This document shows, piece by piece, positions 33,123 through 45,064 of a DNA stretch of 64,000 bases. Both the position numbers and the translations under genes were made by a program. Under the pieces are notes generated by a model. The model did not search any database, was not told the origin of the DNA, and worked only from the letters and a program-made list of their open reading frames with translations. The stretch is from Pisolithus tinctorius (lineage: Eukaryota > Basidiomycota > Agaricomycetes > Boletales > Pisolithaceae): positions 1-64,000 of the forward strand of contig JANFAH010000132.1 in the NCBI GenBank assembly GCA_024663395.1, given 5' to 3'. The stretch's first letter is position 1, and the number at the start of each line of letters is the position of its first letter.

Positions 33123-33240
33123 CTTAAATATGCTAGCGCTTCTCGTCCATAAGAAGCATTTAGCAAGGCAACTTCGTCGTAGGCACAAGTGACCAAAGTA
33201 CCTCAGAGCCTGCTCAGGACCGCATGTCTTTCCTCGACGT

Positions 33241-34571
33241 TTATCCTTCTCCCCCACTGTCTGACACAATGTCCCCACCACCTTCGCCCACAGGGGCACC
33301 ACTATGTCCCTCCAAACCAGCTGACGATTCCTTCTTTGCATGACCGCTCGGCTCACTTCCATCCCTCACCTCATTGGTTGTGCTCTCATCATCCTTGGGG
33401 CTGACACGTTCAACACCCTGAAATTTCCGTTTCGGGATGACAGCCCAAAACGCCTCTTCCCAATCGCGTGTTTCGACCCATTTCAGCAGGATCTCAACCA
33501 CCTAGTGTCGGAAGATGAGTCACTGCCCTCTTGATACGGTTGGTAAAAATAAAACATGAATTGCATGAGGTTCCCAGCAAGCCACAGCAAATGGTGACCC
33601 CTATCACATAATCGGTGACGGCGTCCATCGAACGTACCTGGTTGACAGTCAGCACCTTTCGTGTCGCAAGGGCAATGTAACGGCCAATCGGAAGGCGAGC
33701 ATGGCGGATCTGGGACGCGTTAGCCTTGTTCAGGCATAGGTTCTGCACCCGCATGTCATCGAAATTAGCCCGCAGATAAGCCATGGTACAGCCAACCTTG
33801 TATCGATTGTGATCACATATTCCACCGATAACGTACGTCTCCCCTTCCTTGAGCTCCAGGATCTCGTTCTCCGAATCCGCAGTGAAATAAACTACACTTT
33901 TGCGGAGCTCATCCGCGTCGGCCGTGGTCTCGGTCTCAGTGCTGGTGGAGTCGGCTGGCGCATTAGTAGGCTCACAAGAGGGAGATTGAGACGGGGGAAA
34001 AGATCGTGTCCATATGCGCTCATAGCTCTCTTCCCACCATTCTGTGTTTGACCACCTTCTGTATCCGGCATCGTTCATGGCGTCAAGGCGCTCCTTAGTC
34101 CTGCCGTTGATAGACGTGAAAAGCAAGGATGAAAAGGCGTGTGGTGCGCGCCTGTTAGCGCTATACGTATATGCCAGTTGTGAAGTGAGAGAATTGATTT
34201 CCTGTGAGGCCGTGGTCGTTACCACGTGTAAGAGTGCAGGAGGGAAAAAATGAGAAAATCACCTTGTCTGTCATCAGCTCATCGAACCCGAGATCGATAA
34301 CCAGTCTTGCGTTAAATGGACTGCCTCCACCAGCCGCGTCGGTTTTGGGTCGCTTGCGAGTTGCGTTGACATCACACTCGCCGTTTGCGACAGCCCGGGC
34401 GCGCTCCTGCCGCTTTCGTTTTTTTGTCTCCCTTTCGCGTGCCCTGCGCTCAAGCTTAAGTTCATGGAGCCTCGCAGCCTTTGCAGCACGCTTCTGTGCT
34501 TTTTTTGATAGACCCTGAGAGGGTGTGACCCGCTCTTCCTCAGGTTTCGTTCGTGTATCTTCCGTCTCCAT
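33241..34571 (-). CDS. TRM10: tRNA (guanine-9-N1)-methyltransferase Trm10
   Basis: Trm10 is a SPOUT-fold enzyme making m1G9 in tRNA. The ATG at 34571 opens a Lys/Arg/Glu-rich coiled N-terminus (KKAQKRAAKAARLHELKLER), then ARLVIDLGFDELMTDK. After an intron the domain continues EINSLTSQLAYTYSANRRA, LLFTSINGRTKERL, VVYFTADSENEILELKEGETYVIGG, then CDHNRYKVGC, RLPIGRYIALATRKVLTVNQ and, after a further intron, VVEILLKWVETRDWEEAFWAVIPKRK. The TADS, GGICDHNR and LTVNQ motifs form the knotted cofactor site. The last 60 residues are acidic and disordered. Its start is 270 bp from the divergent thioesterase start. Confidence 0.93.
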
Positions 34572-34843
34572 GAATGAACCACTTAAGGAAGGCTGCGATT
34601 GGCCAATATCCGCTCGGAGTGTGTACGGCCCGATCGCGCCGACGCACGGGCACCACCCGTCTGTGGTTTCTGAAATGAAATCGAAATCTCATTAATCACG
34701 CCCATGAAGACCTTACGAAACTTGTTCTTGAAGCTTGAAATTTCAGCATCTCTGTATTTATTCCCCGTCTTTTAACGGTCCCCTCGTTTTTGTTTCCACC
34801 TCGATTATAGTCCCTTGACACCAATTGGCACGGGAAACTGGGC

Positions 34844-35768
34844 ATGTCGACGTCGACGCCTAAACCACCTCTTATCATCCCCCCGACAGGGAATCATACA
34901 GCATCTGTTATATTTTTACATGTAGGTCCAACCCAAAGCCGCTCAGCTACCTGCTGAACTTAACCCTACTTTCTATCTCAGGGGCTCGGCGACACCGGCA
35001 AGGGGTGGTGCCCAATTACTAATTCACTGTCCAGAGACCTGCCGCATGTGAAGTGGGTACTTCCTCATGCACCTACCGGCGAGGTCACAGCCCACAACAA
35101 GAAATCTATGCCCCGTTGGTTTGATATAATTTCCTACAATTTTGAGAGTGCAGCGGAAGACCGTGCCGAAATCATGATGGCCGCTCGTATGACTGACGAA
35201 TTGATTCAAAGAGAGGTTGATGCGGGTGTGCCCCCTGAGCGGGTTGTTATAGGCGGGTTCAGTCAAGGGGCGGCAGTGGCGCTCCTAGCAGGTCTTACCA
35301 GTCGCCCAGAGGATGGTTTGGCTGGGGGTAAGGAGGGCTGGAAACTCGGAGGGCTAGTCATTCTCAGCGGTTGGCTTCCCCTGCAAAGTAGCTTCCAACA
35401 GGCCAGCACAAAATCTAACCTTGCGATGCAAGTTGCTAAACTTCCAACCACAGGCACTATCTGCTCGCGCAGCGCAAATGCCTATTTTCTGGGGCCATGG
35501 AACGGACGATAACATCGTCCGGCACAAAGTTGCAGAGGCCTTCACGAAGAAACTTACTACCTCGTGTGGAATACCTATGGTTGAGAGTCTTACATTGGGC
35601 ACGGAGCACAACGCCCGTTGTACATCCGCCTTGCCCCAAGCTTCCGACGTCGAGGGAGGACCAGGCTCTCCTGGCTTGCGTTTTAGAAGCTACAAGGCTG
35701 GGGGACATTCTGTGTGTCCACGGGAGTTGAGGGACTTGGCGGGATTCTTGAAACGTGTTGTGCCCTAG
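34844..35768 (+). CDS. APT1: Acyl-protein thioesterase 1 family (alpha/beta hydrolase)
   Basis: APT1 removes palmitate from cysteine of membrane proteins such as Ras and G-alpha. Exon 1 from ATG 34844 (MSTSTPKPPLIIPP) ends at the His of FLHG; an intron of about 72 nt joins to GLGDTGKGW. Triad: Ser in GGFSQGAA, Asp in WGHGTDDNIV, His in AGGHSVCPREL. Other family landmarks are WVLPHAPTGEVT, PRWFDI and LVILSGWLPL. The splice between LPLQ and QMPIFWGHG (35396-35480) is not settled: the conserved frame after it is clear but no consensus pair gives an ideal join. The stop is at 35766-35768. Confidence 0.88.
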
Positions 35769-38391
35769 GAGCCTTGTCAGTCTATGGGGAGCATCCTGCT
35801 TGACCGCTTTTTCCCCGCTACCTACAATCTACATTATGCGCTGTCAGGTTTGCACTGTATGCTATGCATTTCACTACCACGAATATTAGTCCCGTTTGCA
35901 TTGTGACGACAGTAAATCAGCTTATTACGGCGAATCCCAGCTTAATTTTGACTTGTGGTGTGAGAGTATTCCTTTGCTTGTGTTGGACAGGGTGATACCT
36001 GCACCGCCTCATGGAAGAAATCGTATTTTTTGATATCCGCAGTTCCGTGCCATCCCAAGCGCGGCCACGCTGCGCGGCGTGAACTGGAAGTTTCCATCGC
36101 GCCGTGACAAGGAACGGTTACCATATCTTTCTCTATCCCACATCAATCGTCACGGGGGCTAGATATGATCGAGAAAAGGTTAGTCTCGGGTTCCTAAGAA
36201 TGGATGAGGCCAGGCTGTGGTGACATGGCAAGCCCTTGCGTGATTGGTCATGATTGGTTGACGTGCGTGAGTCCACGATGCAGCTTGAATCGGCAGTCGC
36301 AGGACGGTTTTTCTCCCAGAAAACCAGGTTGTGCGGGGCGGAAGAGATCGATGACATGTGACATCATTTTCCACTGCCTCGGTGACTGCCAAGTACCCTC
36401 CGATTATGATTTGGCACTAAATATGAAAATATGAAATCCTGGAGTTTAATCTTGCCCGCCGATCGGAGAACACACCCGGTAAGGATATGATCATTTGCAA
36501 CATGGTTTGCAGGAGGATCTGTCAGAAGAAAGAACCTTTGACACCTGCAGGTCACCTCACTTCGGGGGCATTGGAAGAAAAAGCTCCGTGGATGAAGCCA
36601 CGTAGGACAAAAGGAACCTGGGACACGTTGTGTGAGGAGTATATTCCGCATGCCGTTTTAATTTCGGCGAACGCAGCCGTATATGGTCCTCCCGTGGCTA
36701 GAGTGGAGATACAGGCGACCAGTAGTTAGCTGCACAGGATTTCTCCAGGATTATATGGTTTCAGGGTCGTGACGGTTGAAATGGGGGCGGGGATATCAGC
36801 CGGGAGATGCGATAGTGGTGAAAAGGAAACGGGCTTGTCGGAAACGGGTATGGCGTACTTTTTCATGTTTAAAGCCTGCCAACGACCTTGAGAACCGAAA
36901 CAGAAACGGAAAGATTCACTGGATCATCTGATACATACTTGATAAGGAGAGGTCGTTGTGGTCGTAGGTACCCTGGGAGAAGAGCGGTTTGGGATCTTTG
37001 GATCTGAGTACCCAACGGAGCGTAGTTCGAGCTCCGAGAAAATACTAGGTTATCATTATTTGACAGCGGTGTTTTCACATTCCGTCGGGGGGGGGACGAG
37101 GATAAACCACGCGTACAATTTTTTTGGCCACGCTCTGAGCATATTTCACCCATTTCCAAGTGCCAGAACAGATCGCCTTCCTGGCTGTAGGGCCTGTGAA
37201 ATGCAGTTGGGGGCCGCGGGACTAAGATGAGATAGTCAGTGGCCATCCAATGATCCGAACACGTACATTTCACAGGTTGGCCCACTAACGGTTTCGACCA
37301 GCGAAGAACAGAGGAAGGCCAAGCGCTACTAGGGGACATTTCGGTAGTCCGGGAGTGCTGAAAGCTGGTTTTTTCAACTTCTCTTCCGTGCAAACCAGAG
37401 AATTTTCGCCGAAGGTTACTGAGTTCCAGAACCCTAACTTTACGGCTACCCTTCTGCTAACTGGAAACAGCCACCAAAGAAAACGGGGATAGGATGGGGC
37501 GTCGCGCATACCGCAGTGTTGCGTTGGTGCAGCTCAAGCCATATTACAGACGACTCCGTTGTCCCCAAAGTGAAATCATTACGGGATGAGTTAAGAAGAC
37601 ACGTCGAAAACCATGGCGGTTGCAGTGCGCTTTAGAGTTTCCATGTGCGCAGTATGCGTGTATGGCATCCACATTCTAGAAGCACCATACGCTATCAGAT
37701 TTTATGGAACGTTGTGTCTTGTGTACTGCATGCAGCAAGGACCGAGGTTCCGGTACGATGCAAGCGGAAAACGATGAACAGATAACGGAGGCCGACTGCA
37801 CCAGACACGCCTTTGCCTGGCGTCCACGCAGATGGCATGCATCTCGCCGCCTGGACGAACCAGTTTGCCCACCTGACTAATCAAACAAGGAATCGATGCA
37901 AGTCGTAAAGATACGTCGATGTTGTGATATGACTGCGTAGCAATAGGAAGGCGCCAGAAGTGCCTAAACACGCGCTAGCTGCGCACATCGAAGCAATTGT
38001 TTGACGTTCGGGTGCGTTCTTGCTATGTTGGTCCAGGGATGCCGACATAGACCTCCACTAGCACTAGTGTCTGTACAACTGCTGAAGTATTCGACGTTAT
38101 ACGATTGGACACCGTTGAATTGGAGAGATTCGTCGGAAGCCTAGGCGCCGGGAGGGTCACATGTCTCTGGAGTGATGAATTTAGTTATTTTATTCTCTAC
38201 AGAAGTCCTGGAGCAGCCACCAGAACACGACAAGAAGGGAATGTGAAAAGTGTCAGCCGTCCCTGATCAAACTTCGCGAAGATGTATTTGACAGCGCCTA
38301 GAAGTGCGCACATGTGCAAACTGCAATCTAATTGTTCGATGAGCTGTGAAGATAGTTCTCTGCTCAAGAATTGTGCGGTGGCGATGGAGGT
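35769..38391. other. Gene-poor stretch of 2.6 kb
   Basis: No protein, tRNA or transposon was recognised on either strand. Open frames are short and without conserved motifs. A G9 run lies at about 37087-37095. It is the longest gap in an otherwise dense window, so it may hold non-coding RNA, a decayed repeat, or nothing. Confidence 0.45.
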
Positions 38392-39924
38392 TCAAAGGAC
38401 ATCCTTCAAACTCATCTCTGCGCTTCCACGCTCGAGAGGTTGACGTTGTGTTGGAGAGGGCTTCCACCCAATCTGTACACCAATTGGTAGGTATGACAGT
38501 CGGCCACACCAATTTACGCAGAAACGCACCATGTATATTACCTGGAAAGTCGCAGGTACCGTGCCATCTTCTGTGCCATGCATTTCTAAGTTATCTCATT
38601 AGCACAGCATGTTGGCTCGATGGAACGACATCACACAACCTTTGTAGATAGCGGACGCAGCTGCCAGAGTGTCGCGGTGGATGAAGTGTCGCCTGCAATC
38701 ATGGTGAATCTCCGGCGAGCCTGTATCATTAGTCAAGTTCACCTTCCAAAGATCGCATTTCCTTCGCCCATATCCTTCAGGTCTTCTAGGAGTTCCCACA
38801 TTGAGGGGTATCCAACACGAACTTCGTCAGTGTCCACCGTCAATAGGGTAAACCCTGCCCGCCCAAGGAGATTTGAAACATCCCTAGTATCTGTTCGGTC
38901 GTCACTCAGCGATAGTTCAACACAACAAGTTCGTCGTGATTTGACCGATACGGACCTGTCATAGGTGAAACATGTGGAGAAATACCTCCTTCACGGTCAA
39001 GTTCTGCCAGCTGAAGTGCCGTCCTGAGGTATTTAAGCTGACAGTCTTAGTTCCCACTACAGACCTACCGTAATTCAAACAAGGTGTCGCCACCAAACAT
39101 CGCGCCAAGGAAGAGACCGTCTGGCTTCAAAGCCTCCTTGACTTGTACGAGCACACCTAGGAGAGAACAGGTAAATGAGATTGTCCGTTACGACGAAATC
39201 GCCACTACTGAACCAGGGAGATCGTTAATCCAGTGGAGACTGAGACAGGAGACCACTGCCTCCTGAGATTGTCTTGGAAGGATATTAAGAAGGCTCTCCT
39301 CGTCCGCATGTATGCGCTCGATTTCCACTTTTCAATGAATTTTGGTGAAACGTATGGCGACCTTGAAGTGTGAAGACCGACCGTCAAATTCTTCATCGGG
39401 GTCACGATATAATGACTCTCCTGTGTTACCTGGATCTGAAATCATGAAGAACACATATGCACGCAATACTGACTGCTTGAATCGATCATTACTACCTTCC
39501 GTGTCTTGTTAGGCTCTAAAAGCTTGGAAAAATGGCCAGGGCCACATCCGAGGTCGATGATGGTATCAAATTTCCTCTTGATGTCCTATGACGCGTTAAG
39601 ATGCACGAAGGATCCGTCTGAGAGCTTAGAAGATCTCACCAAGAAACGTTCCATCAATCTTTCTGCAACTTCATCCCGGAGGTAGTCAACGGTCCTACTC
39701 CGTTCTCCTCCGTCTCTCCTCGCGGCGAAATCTTTTTGCAACCGTTTCGCCTCACGATCAAACACTTTGTAGACCCCGACCCGTGGCGTTTCAAACGACG
39801 ACGACTGAGAGGCAAACCTACGAACAACCTGACTGCTGCCCGCAGATGCGTTCCGCCAAAGGAAAGTAGAAATCATACTCGTCGTGGGAGAGTAGGCGGC
39901 CGCAACATATCGTGTCACGCCCAT
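38392..39924 (-). CDS. NDUFAF5: Complex I assembly factor NDUFAF5 homologue (SAM-dependent)
   Basis: NDUFAF5 hydroxylates an Arg of the NDUFS7 subunit early in complex I assembly. The ATG at 39924 starts a mitochondrial-type leader, then [20 protein letters not shown] and [20 protein letters not shown]. After an intron comes the SAM motif [17 protein letters not shown], then [137 protein letters not shown] and the end [14 protein letters not shown]. About ten GT-AG introns of 50-60 nt are needed; each restores the family frame, so the gene is intact although no single open frame exceeds 113 codons. Confidence 0.88.
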
Positions 39925-40184
39925 ACAATAACCACCTCGGTCTTAAAAAGTAATATGTAAACTGGACAAGACTCCAAGCAGTAGACTACCTTTGAATGAT
40001 GATTGAAAAGCATCCATGGACCATAGTGTCTAGGGTGTCACATGTCACATTGGATGTCACAGAGGCGTTACGGTCATAGCAGTCTTACGTGCCCGCAAGT
40101 TCTTAGCTGACTTTCAAGTGAAAACCCGGTAGCCCACGAGAGTCTGCTGTGTTGTCGCGGTCATTTCATTGGATGGGCAGGGTA

Positions 40185-43100
40185 ATGGAAAATGCACCGC
40201 AAGGGAGTTCGTCAAATGATCCTTCAAGAACGACCGTCGCGTTAGCGGCCTCCTCAATGGTCAACCCTACCGACTTAATTCCCACTGAAATGTATCAGGC
40301 CAACTTAAGGCGCATCGAGGAGATGAAGGATATCGTCCGCAGATTGGAGGTCAATAATGATCAGGCCCACAAGAACTTTCTGATGGATCAACTAGAACGA
40401 CGGGTGCAGGAAGGTCGCGAGGCTGAGTAAGTGGTCAATGGCTCTCTCCGTGTTCGTGTCGCGACTCACTGAAGGTAGGCAAATGCTTCAAAAACTTCAA
40501 AGCTCGAGTCAATTGTGAGAGGGATTCGTGTATTGTTTGCGCTGTGTTAACGGGCGGTGTTGCTAGACCCCTGGCATTGAAAACTGGTGGTCATCCCGGC
40601 ACCGATGACCATTCTAATATACTCCCCAGCACTGCTACCCTCGTTGAGGTCCCGGAACACCCCTCGACGTCCCTGGTAAATCCAGTCTTCCCGTCGTACA
40701 CCGATTTGACTGACCTGCACTCTCCTAGCCACCTGCACAACCAGCCACCCACCACCGGACTCCACAGGCATACCAGCGCCCTCAGCAGTTTCAGCCTCCT
40801 CAGCCTCCACTGCAACAATCATCTGCTTCATCTGCTGCTCAGGCTCAATACAGCCCGCCGTACCCTGCACAATATTCCTATCACCCCTATGTGCCAACTC
40901 AACAACCCGACCAACCCCCCACAGCGCGGCAGGGGCAAATCAATTTTCGTCCAGACGCCGACGGTTACAGTCATCACTCCCCTTATTACAGGATGGACTA
41001 TTCGGCACGTTATCCTCTTGTCTCCGCGTTTAACCAGCAAAATCTCGGTGAACATTATGGTGCGTCTCAACAAATAGCCCTTGGCAACTTACGTCATGTA
41101 TTGCAGGGACTCAACGATCTGAACAAACCCGGAGTGCCCAGAGAACAGGGTCGACGGGGTTCGCTGGTGTTACTACTAGCCATTACCCAGCAGCGGCTGT
41201 CTCAACACAGGCCATTTCACAACCTCAGAGAATGCATGCTCAGCCCCAACCAACAGTTTATGCTCAGCATCCTGGATCCGCCCAACGGATTTCGACTGTG
41301 GTACCACCCACAGCTCCTTCTTTGGCTCAGCCTCGGGCAGCGCATCCTACTCAGCCCGTTCATCATCAATCTCAGATCACAGCGCAGCCACCTTCATCCG
41401 CGGGGTCAGAAACACCTCTGCAACAGAATGTACAACACCTTGGAGCGCACCACCACACACCACAGCAGCATACCTTGCCGTCTGTCTCGGCAACTCAACC
41501 GGCCCCGCAGCAACAGCAACAACATCCAAGAAGTTCACAAGCTCAAGCCCAAGAAGCGAGCGAGAGTTTCCTTCGTGCTTTCCAGCAGGCTGCACAGGTG
41601 ATGATGGACTTGTTCTTACAATAGAGATTTCGATGCTGATCAAGACCTACCAGTCTGGTCCTGAACAAACCGCGACCTTTGTTACGAAATTGCATCGTGC
41701 AGGCGTTGGTCTGCACTGGTTTGAACTCGCGCTTCGTTCGCTTTCCGAACAACAGCGGAAGGCAGTTTTTCCGGAGTTCTTGCAGCACTTACCTCCAGAT
41801 TTACGGCCGCGGAGTGCAACATCACCATCGGCGTCGAGACCTTCGACCACTGCCTTGACTTCTCAAATACCTGAATCTAGTACCACGGATATCACTGAGA
41901 GTGTATCACCGGTACAGACAGGTTTAACCGGAGCACAGACCGATGGATCTGCGCCCCAGGCTCCTGCTTCCAAGCCCGTGACAGTATCCCATATCACAAT
42001 CCCCAAGGAACCCGCTCCTATTCCGCTGCATGCTCCCAGGGTCCCTTCACCTTCGGTGGCAGCGAGAGTGCCTGCCGCAGATCTTCCCGTTACGCCTAAA
42101 TTGCAGGTGGAATTGCGCCAACCAACCGCCCGCACACCACGGCAAGCAGATAAAAAGCGGCTGGCGTTCGATATTTTGCGCTCGCTTGGGCGACCGGTCC
42201 CTACCTCTGACGCAAAGAATGTGGCGAAGAACAAGGAAGCAAGCCGGCGACCTGCTCTGTCGCCTAGACCGGTGGGGGGTCCCACTGCAGAATTCCCACC
42301 AACTTTAACAGGTAGTCAAGAAAATGAGCAGGCAGCCGAACAGGCATCTTCCCACGCCGTACCTGCCGTGGACCACGCTACAGAGTCCCAACCAGTCTTC
42401 ACGACGCCAGCTGCCCCGCCGGCCATGACGACACCAGTTGTCCCACCGGTCATCACGACGCCGGCTGCCCCATCGCCCATCACCACGCCAGTTGCCCTAC
42501 CGGTCACCACGATGCCAGCTGGCCCACCGGCTATCACGACACCGGTTGCTCCGCCAGTCATCACGATGCCAGTCACCCCGTTGGTCATCGCAAGTCCAAC
42601 CGCCCCACCAGTCATGGCGACACAACCCCCGCTACAGCCTACTACTGCTCCATCTCCCACTCGGCAGCTACCTGGTCAAGTCAATATCACTGTACCGTCA
42701 GTGTCCGCAGACCAACCAGCACATCTGGACGACCAAAAGCCGCAGGTTTCAAGTGGCGCACCAATGGTAATTGATCTGACATTGGACGAAATGGGGCCGA
42801 CAGCTACTGTATCGCACGAAACCCCGCCTGAAGTCCCCTCGCCAATACCTTTCAACTCTCAGTTGAATACTGAGCATCCGGTCCCAACTCACCAACTCCA
42901 GAACCTCTATCTGGAAGAACGCCATGTAGAACCCCTCGCCAATGCTCAAGCGGGAGACATACGTATGGCTTCCCCGCCTTCATTGCGTGCTGAAACAGAG
43001 CATATTACTCCACCGGATGCCGAAACCGTGAAGGTGGCGCCTGTTGCTGGGCCGCCAACTTCTGAAAAACTCAGGTCACCTTCACCGACCGAGGACCAGA

Positions 43101-44591
43101 GTCTCGCACTTGGCGGGTTGCCTCTGTTCCTGCCATCCCCACCTGCCTCCCTTACGGCAGATCGGTCTTCTGCCCCTCCACCTCCTGATACAGATGATGA
43201 TGGCTTTGTACTCGATGATGCTGGTAGTCCACCTCTGTCGCGTAAACGATACTCGACTGAACGCGAAGACGGAGAAGCCATCGACACAGATTCATCCGTA
43301 GTCGTGGTGAAAAAGAAACGAAAGAAACGTCCATACGTACTTGTTCCTCCTCCACCCCGGTACGTCAAGAAGATTAAGGGATCCAGACGGAAAGAGGGAG
43401 TTGCACGGGCAGATGGGGAAACTACGGATGAGGGCGACTCGCGCTCAGGAAGTACGGGAACGTTCTTCGCTTCAGCCATTTAGTAGCTCACTTATTGCAG
43501 TCCAATATAGTCAGCCTGAGACAATTCAATTTATCGAGCATGAACGGTTAGTGGTCAAAGACGGCACCTGTCGATTTGCTGAGAGGCCTTGTAAATGGCG
43601 AGACTGTGATGCCGTTCTCAACTGTGGAGTAAACTTGTTTGCTCATTTAGAGAAGCACGGACAAGACGATCCGCAGGTACGAGGATATGACGGTCTTTCG
43701 CGGTTGGACTGATGGGCCAGCAGCGAATGCCATTTCGATGTCGGTGGAAAGGATGCGGAAAGAAATTCCGTACAAACGATGATCGCTACGAGCATTTCAA
43801 GGTTCACGGTATATTCCCCATACCATGTGCTTATGCAGGTGGGTATCGCTTTCCGAGATTTTGTTCCGACGCCGACTAGCTTCCTAGGATGTGATCAATC
43901 CTTCTTTGATTCGACCGAAGCATTTAACCATAAAGACCAAGAACACGGTGGTCAACAATCACCCGCTCAGCCGCCTACGCTGCCGTACCCGCCAGCCATC
44001 CCCGCCACAGTAGGACGTCTTCCACCCCGACTACCCTCGTATCGCGTCGTACCCCGACGCGTACACAAAGCGCGGATCAGCGCCGATCGACATGCTGTCG
44101 TCGGTCCTTGGGTAGGTTGCATTCCACATATTGAACTTTGGTGCTCACGCTATCGTTAGGTACTTTGGAATATATTTGGTCCTGTCCAGTTGAACACGAA
44201 GAAGCAGAATGTGTCAATCCGCGGACGTATTGCAGCCGACAAAGGCGGAGCAAAGGCGGACGCGAACCAGGATGAATACGATTTTCTGCTACCCCTGTCC
44301 GCTGGTTCGTCACGCGTTACGCCACTCGACGAGTTGCACTCGTCGGAGGTGACACGAACGGTTGCGCATGGGCTAACGCTATGGGGAGGAGCAATGGGCG
44401 TGGTCGCCACGCCAGGTGACGACTCTGTTTCTTCGGAATCCCTGAAGGTGTCGGAGTCCCCGGCGGCCGTGGATCGACGAGAGGCAGAGGCTGCGGTAAT
44501 TCATATGTCCGTGGACTCAGGGGGGCAGGGCCGAGCACCAGCGGCAGATGCCGCTGAGAAAGAAAGTCCGGCAAAGATGCTGACATTTTGA
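40185..44591 (+). CDS. Large C2H2 zinc-finger protein with disordered repeat region
   Basis: The start is ATG at 40173 or 40185. Exon 1 encodes a coiled coil (YQANLRRIEEMKDIVRRLEV) that continues in a mini-exon (QMLQKLQSSSQ). A Gln/Pro-rich region follows to 41.6 kb, then SLSEQQRKAVFPEFLQHLPP, a long Pro/Thr region with 9-residue repeats, and a basic block (VVKKKRKKRPYVLVP). The C-terminus has three zinc fingers: CKWRDC...HLEKH, CRWKGC...HFKVH and CAYAGC...HKDQEH, all C-X4-C-X12-H-X3/4-H. Probably a DNA-binding regulator. The splice near 41.6 kb is unresolved; the frame changes there without an obvious intron. The last exons run to the stop at 44589-44591 and are less certain. Confidence 0.65.
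42411..42626 (+). repeat. 27 bp coding minisatellite in the zinc-finger gene
   Basis: Eight units of 27 bp encode nine residues each, consensus TTPxAPPxI (for example TTPVVPPVI and TTPVAPPVI). Units differ by substitutions but not by length. Confidence 0.85.
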
Positions 44592-45064
44592 CAAGGACCC
44601 CGCTAAACAGGCAGTTTCTTTAAGCTTTTGAAAGGTGTTCCTGATGGGGTTGATCAGCTGAGACTGAGAGAACTCAATGACCGCGGTTGTATATTGGATG
44701 CAATGTGTGGGAGTTTGCTATGGGATCTTGGATGGCTGAGCGCTTATTTGATAGATGCATGTACATAATGCCTTTACGACACACTCCTGCTAGATATCAT
44801 TCACACCCGTCGATCGTATCTTTTGTTTTCATTGCGAATCGGACTGGTTGCTTGTTGAAATTCGATCAGCCCGTATCAGGGACGGGTACATTTTTTGATT
44901 TCACTTGAAACGTGGTCCACACCGGTGACAATTCGTCGCTTGGGAGGCCATTTAGCACTGCGTATTACCCGGTTACGTGTATCATCATCGTACAAAACTC
45001 CCGTTGCCGTCGTCGCGCTCGTCGTCCACCCTGTCCAACTCGTCTGAGCCTCAGTGACAGTGAA
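44592..45064. other. Intergenic stretch
   Basis: About 470 bp between two plus-strand genes. No gene recognised. Confidence 0.4.

Noticed and set aside
37087..37095. G9 run as a possible G-quadruplex
   Set aside because: A single run without further G tracts nearby is not enough for a quadruplex call.
36487..37393. Several 70-170 codon frames in the gene-poor stretch
   Set aside because: No motif, no consistent splice signals, and composition like random sequence.
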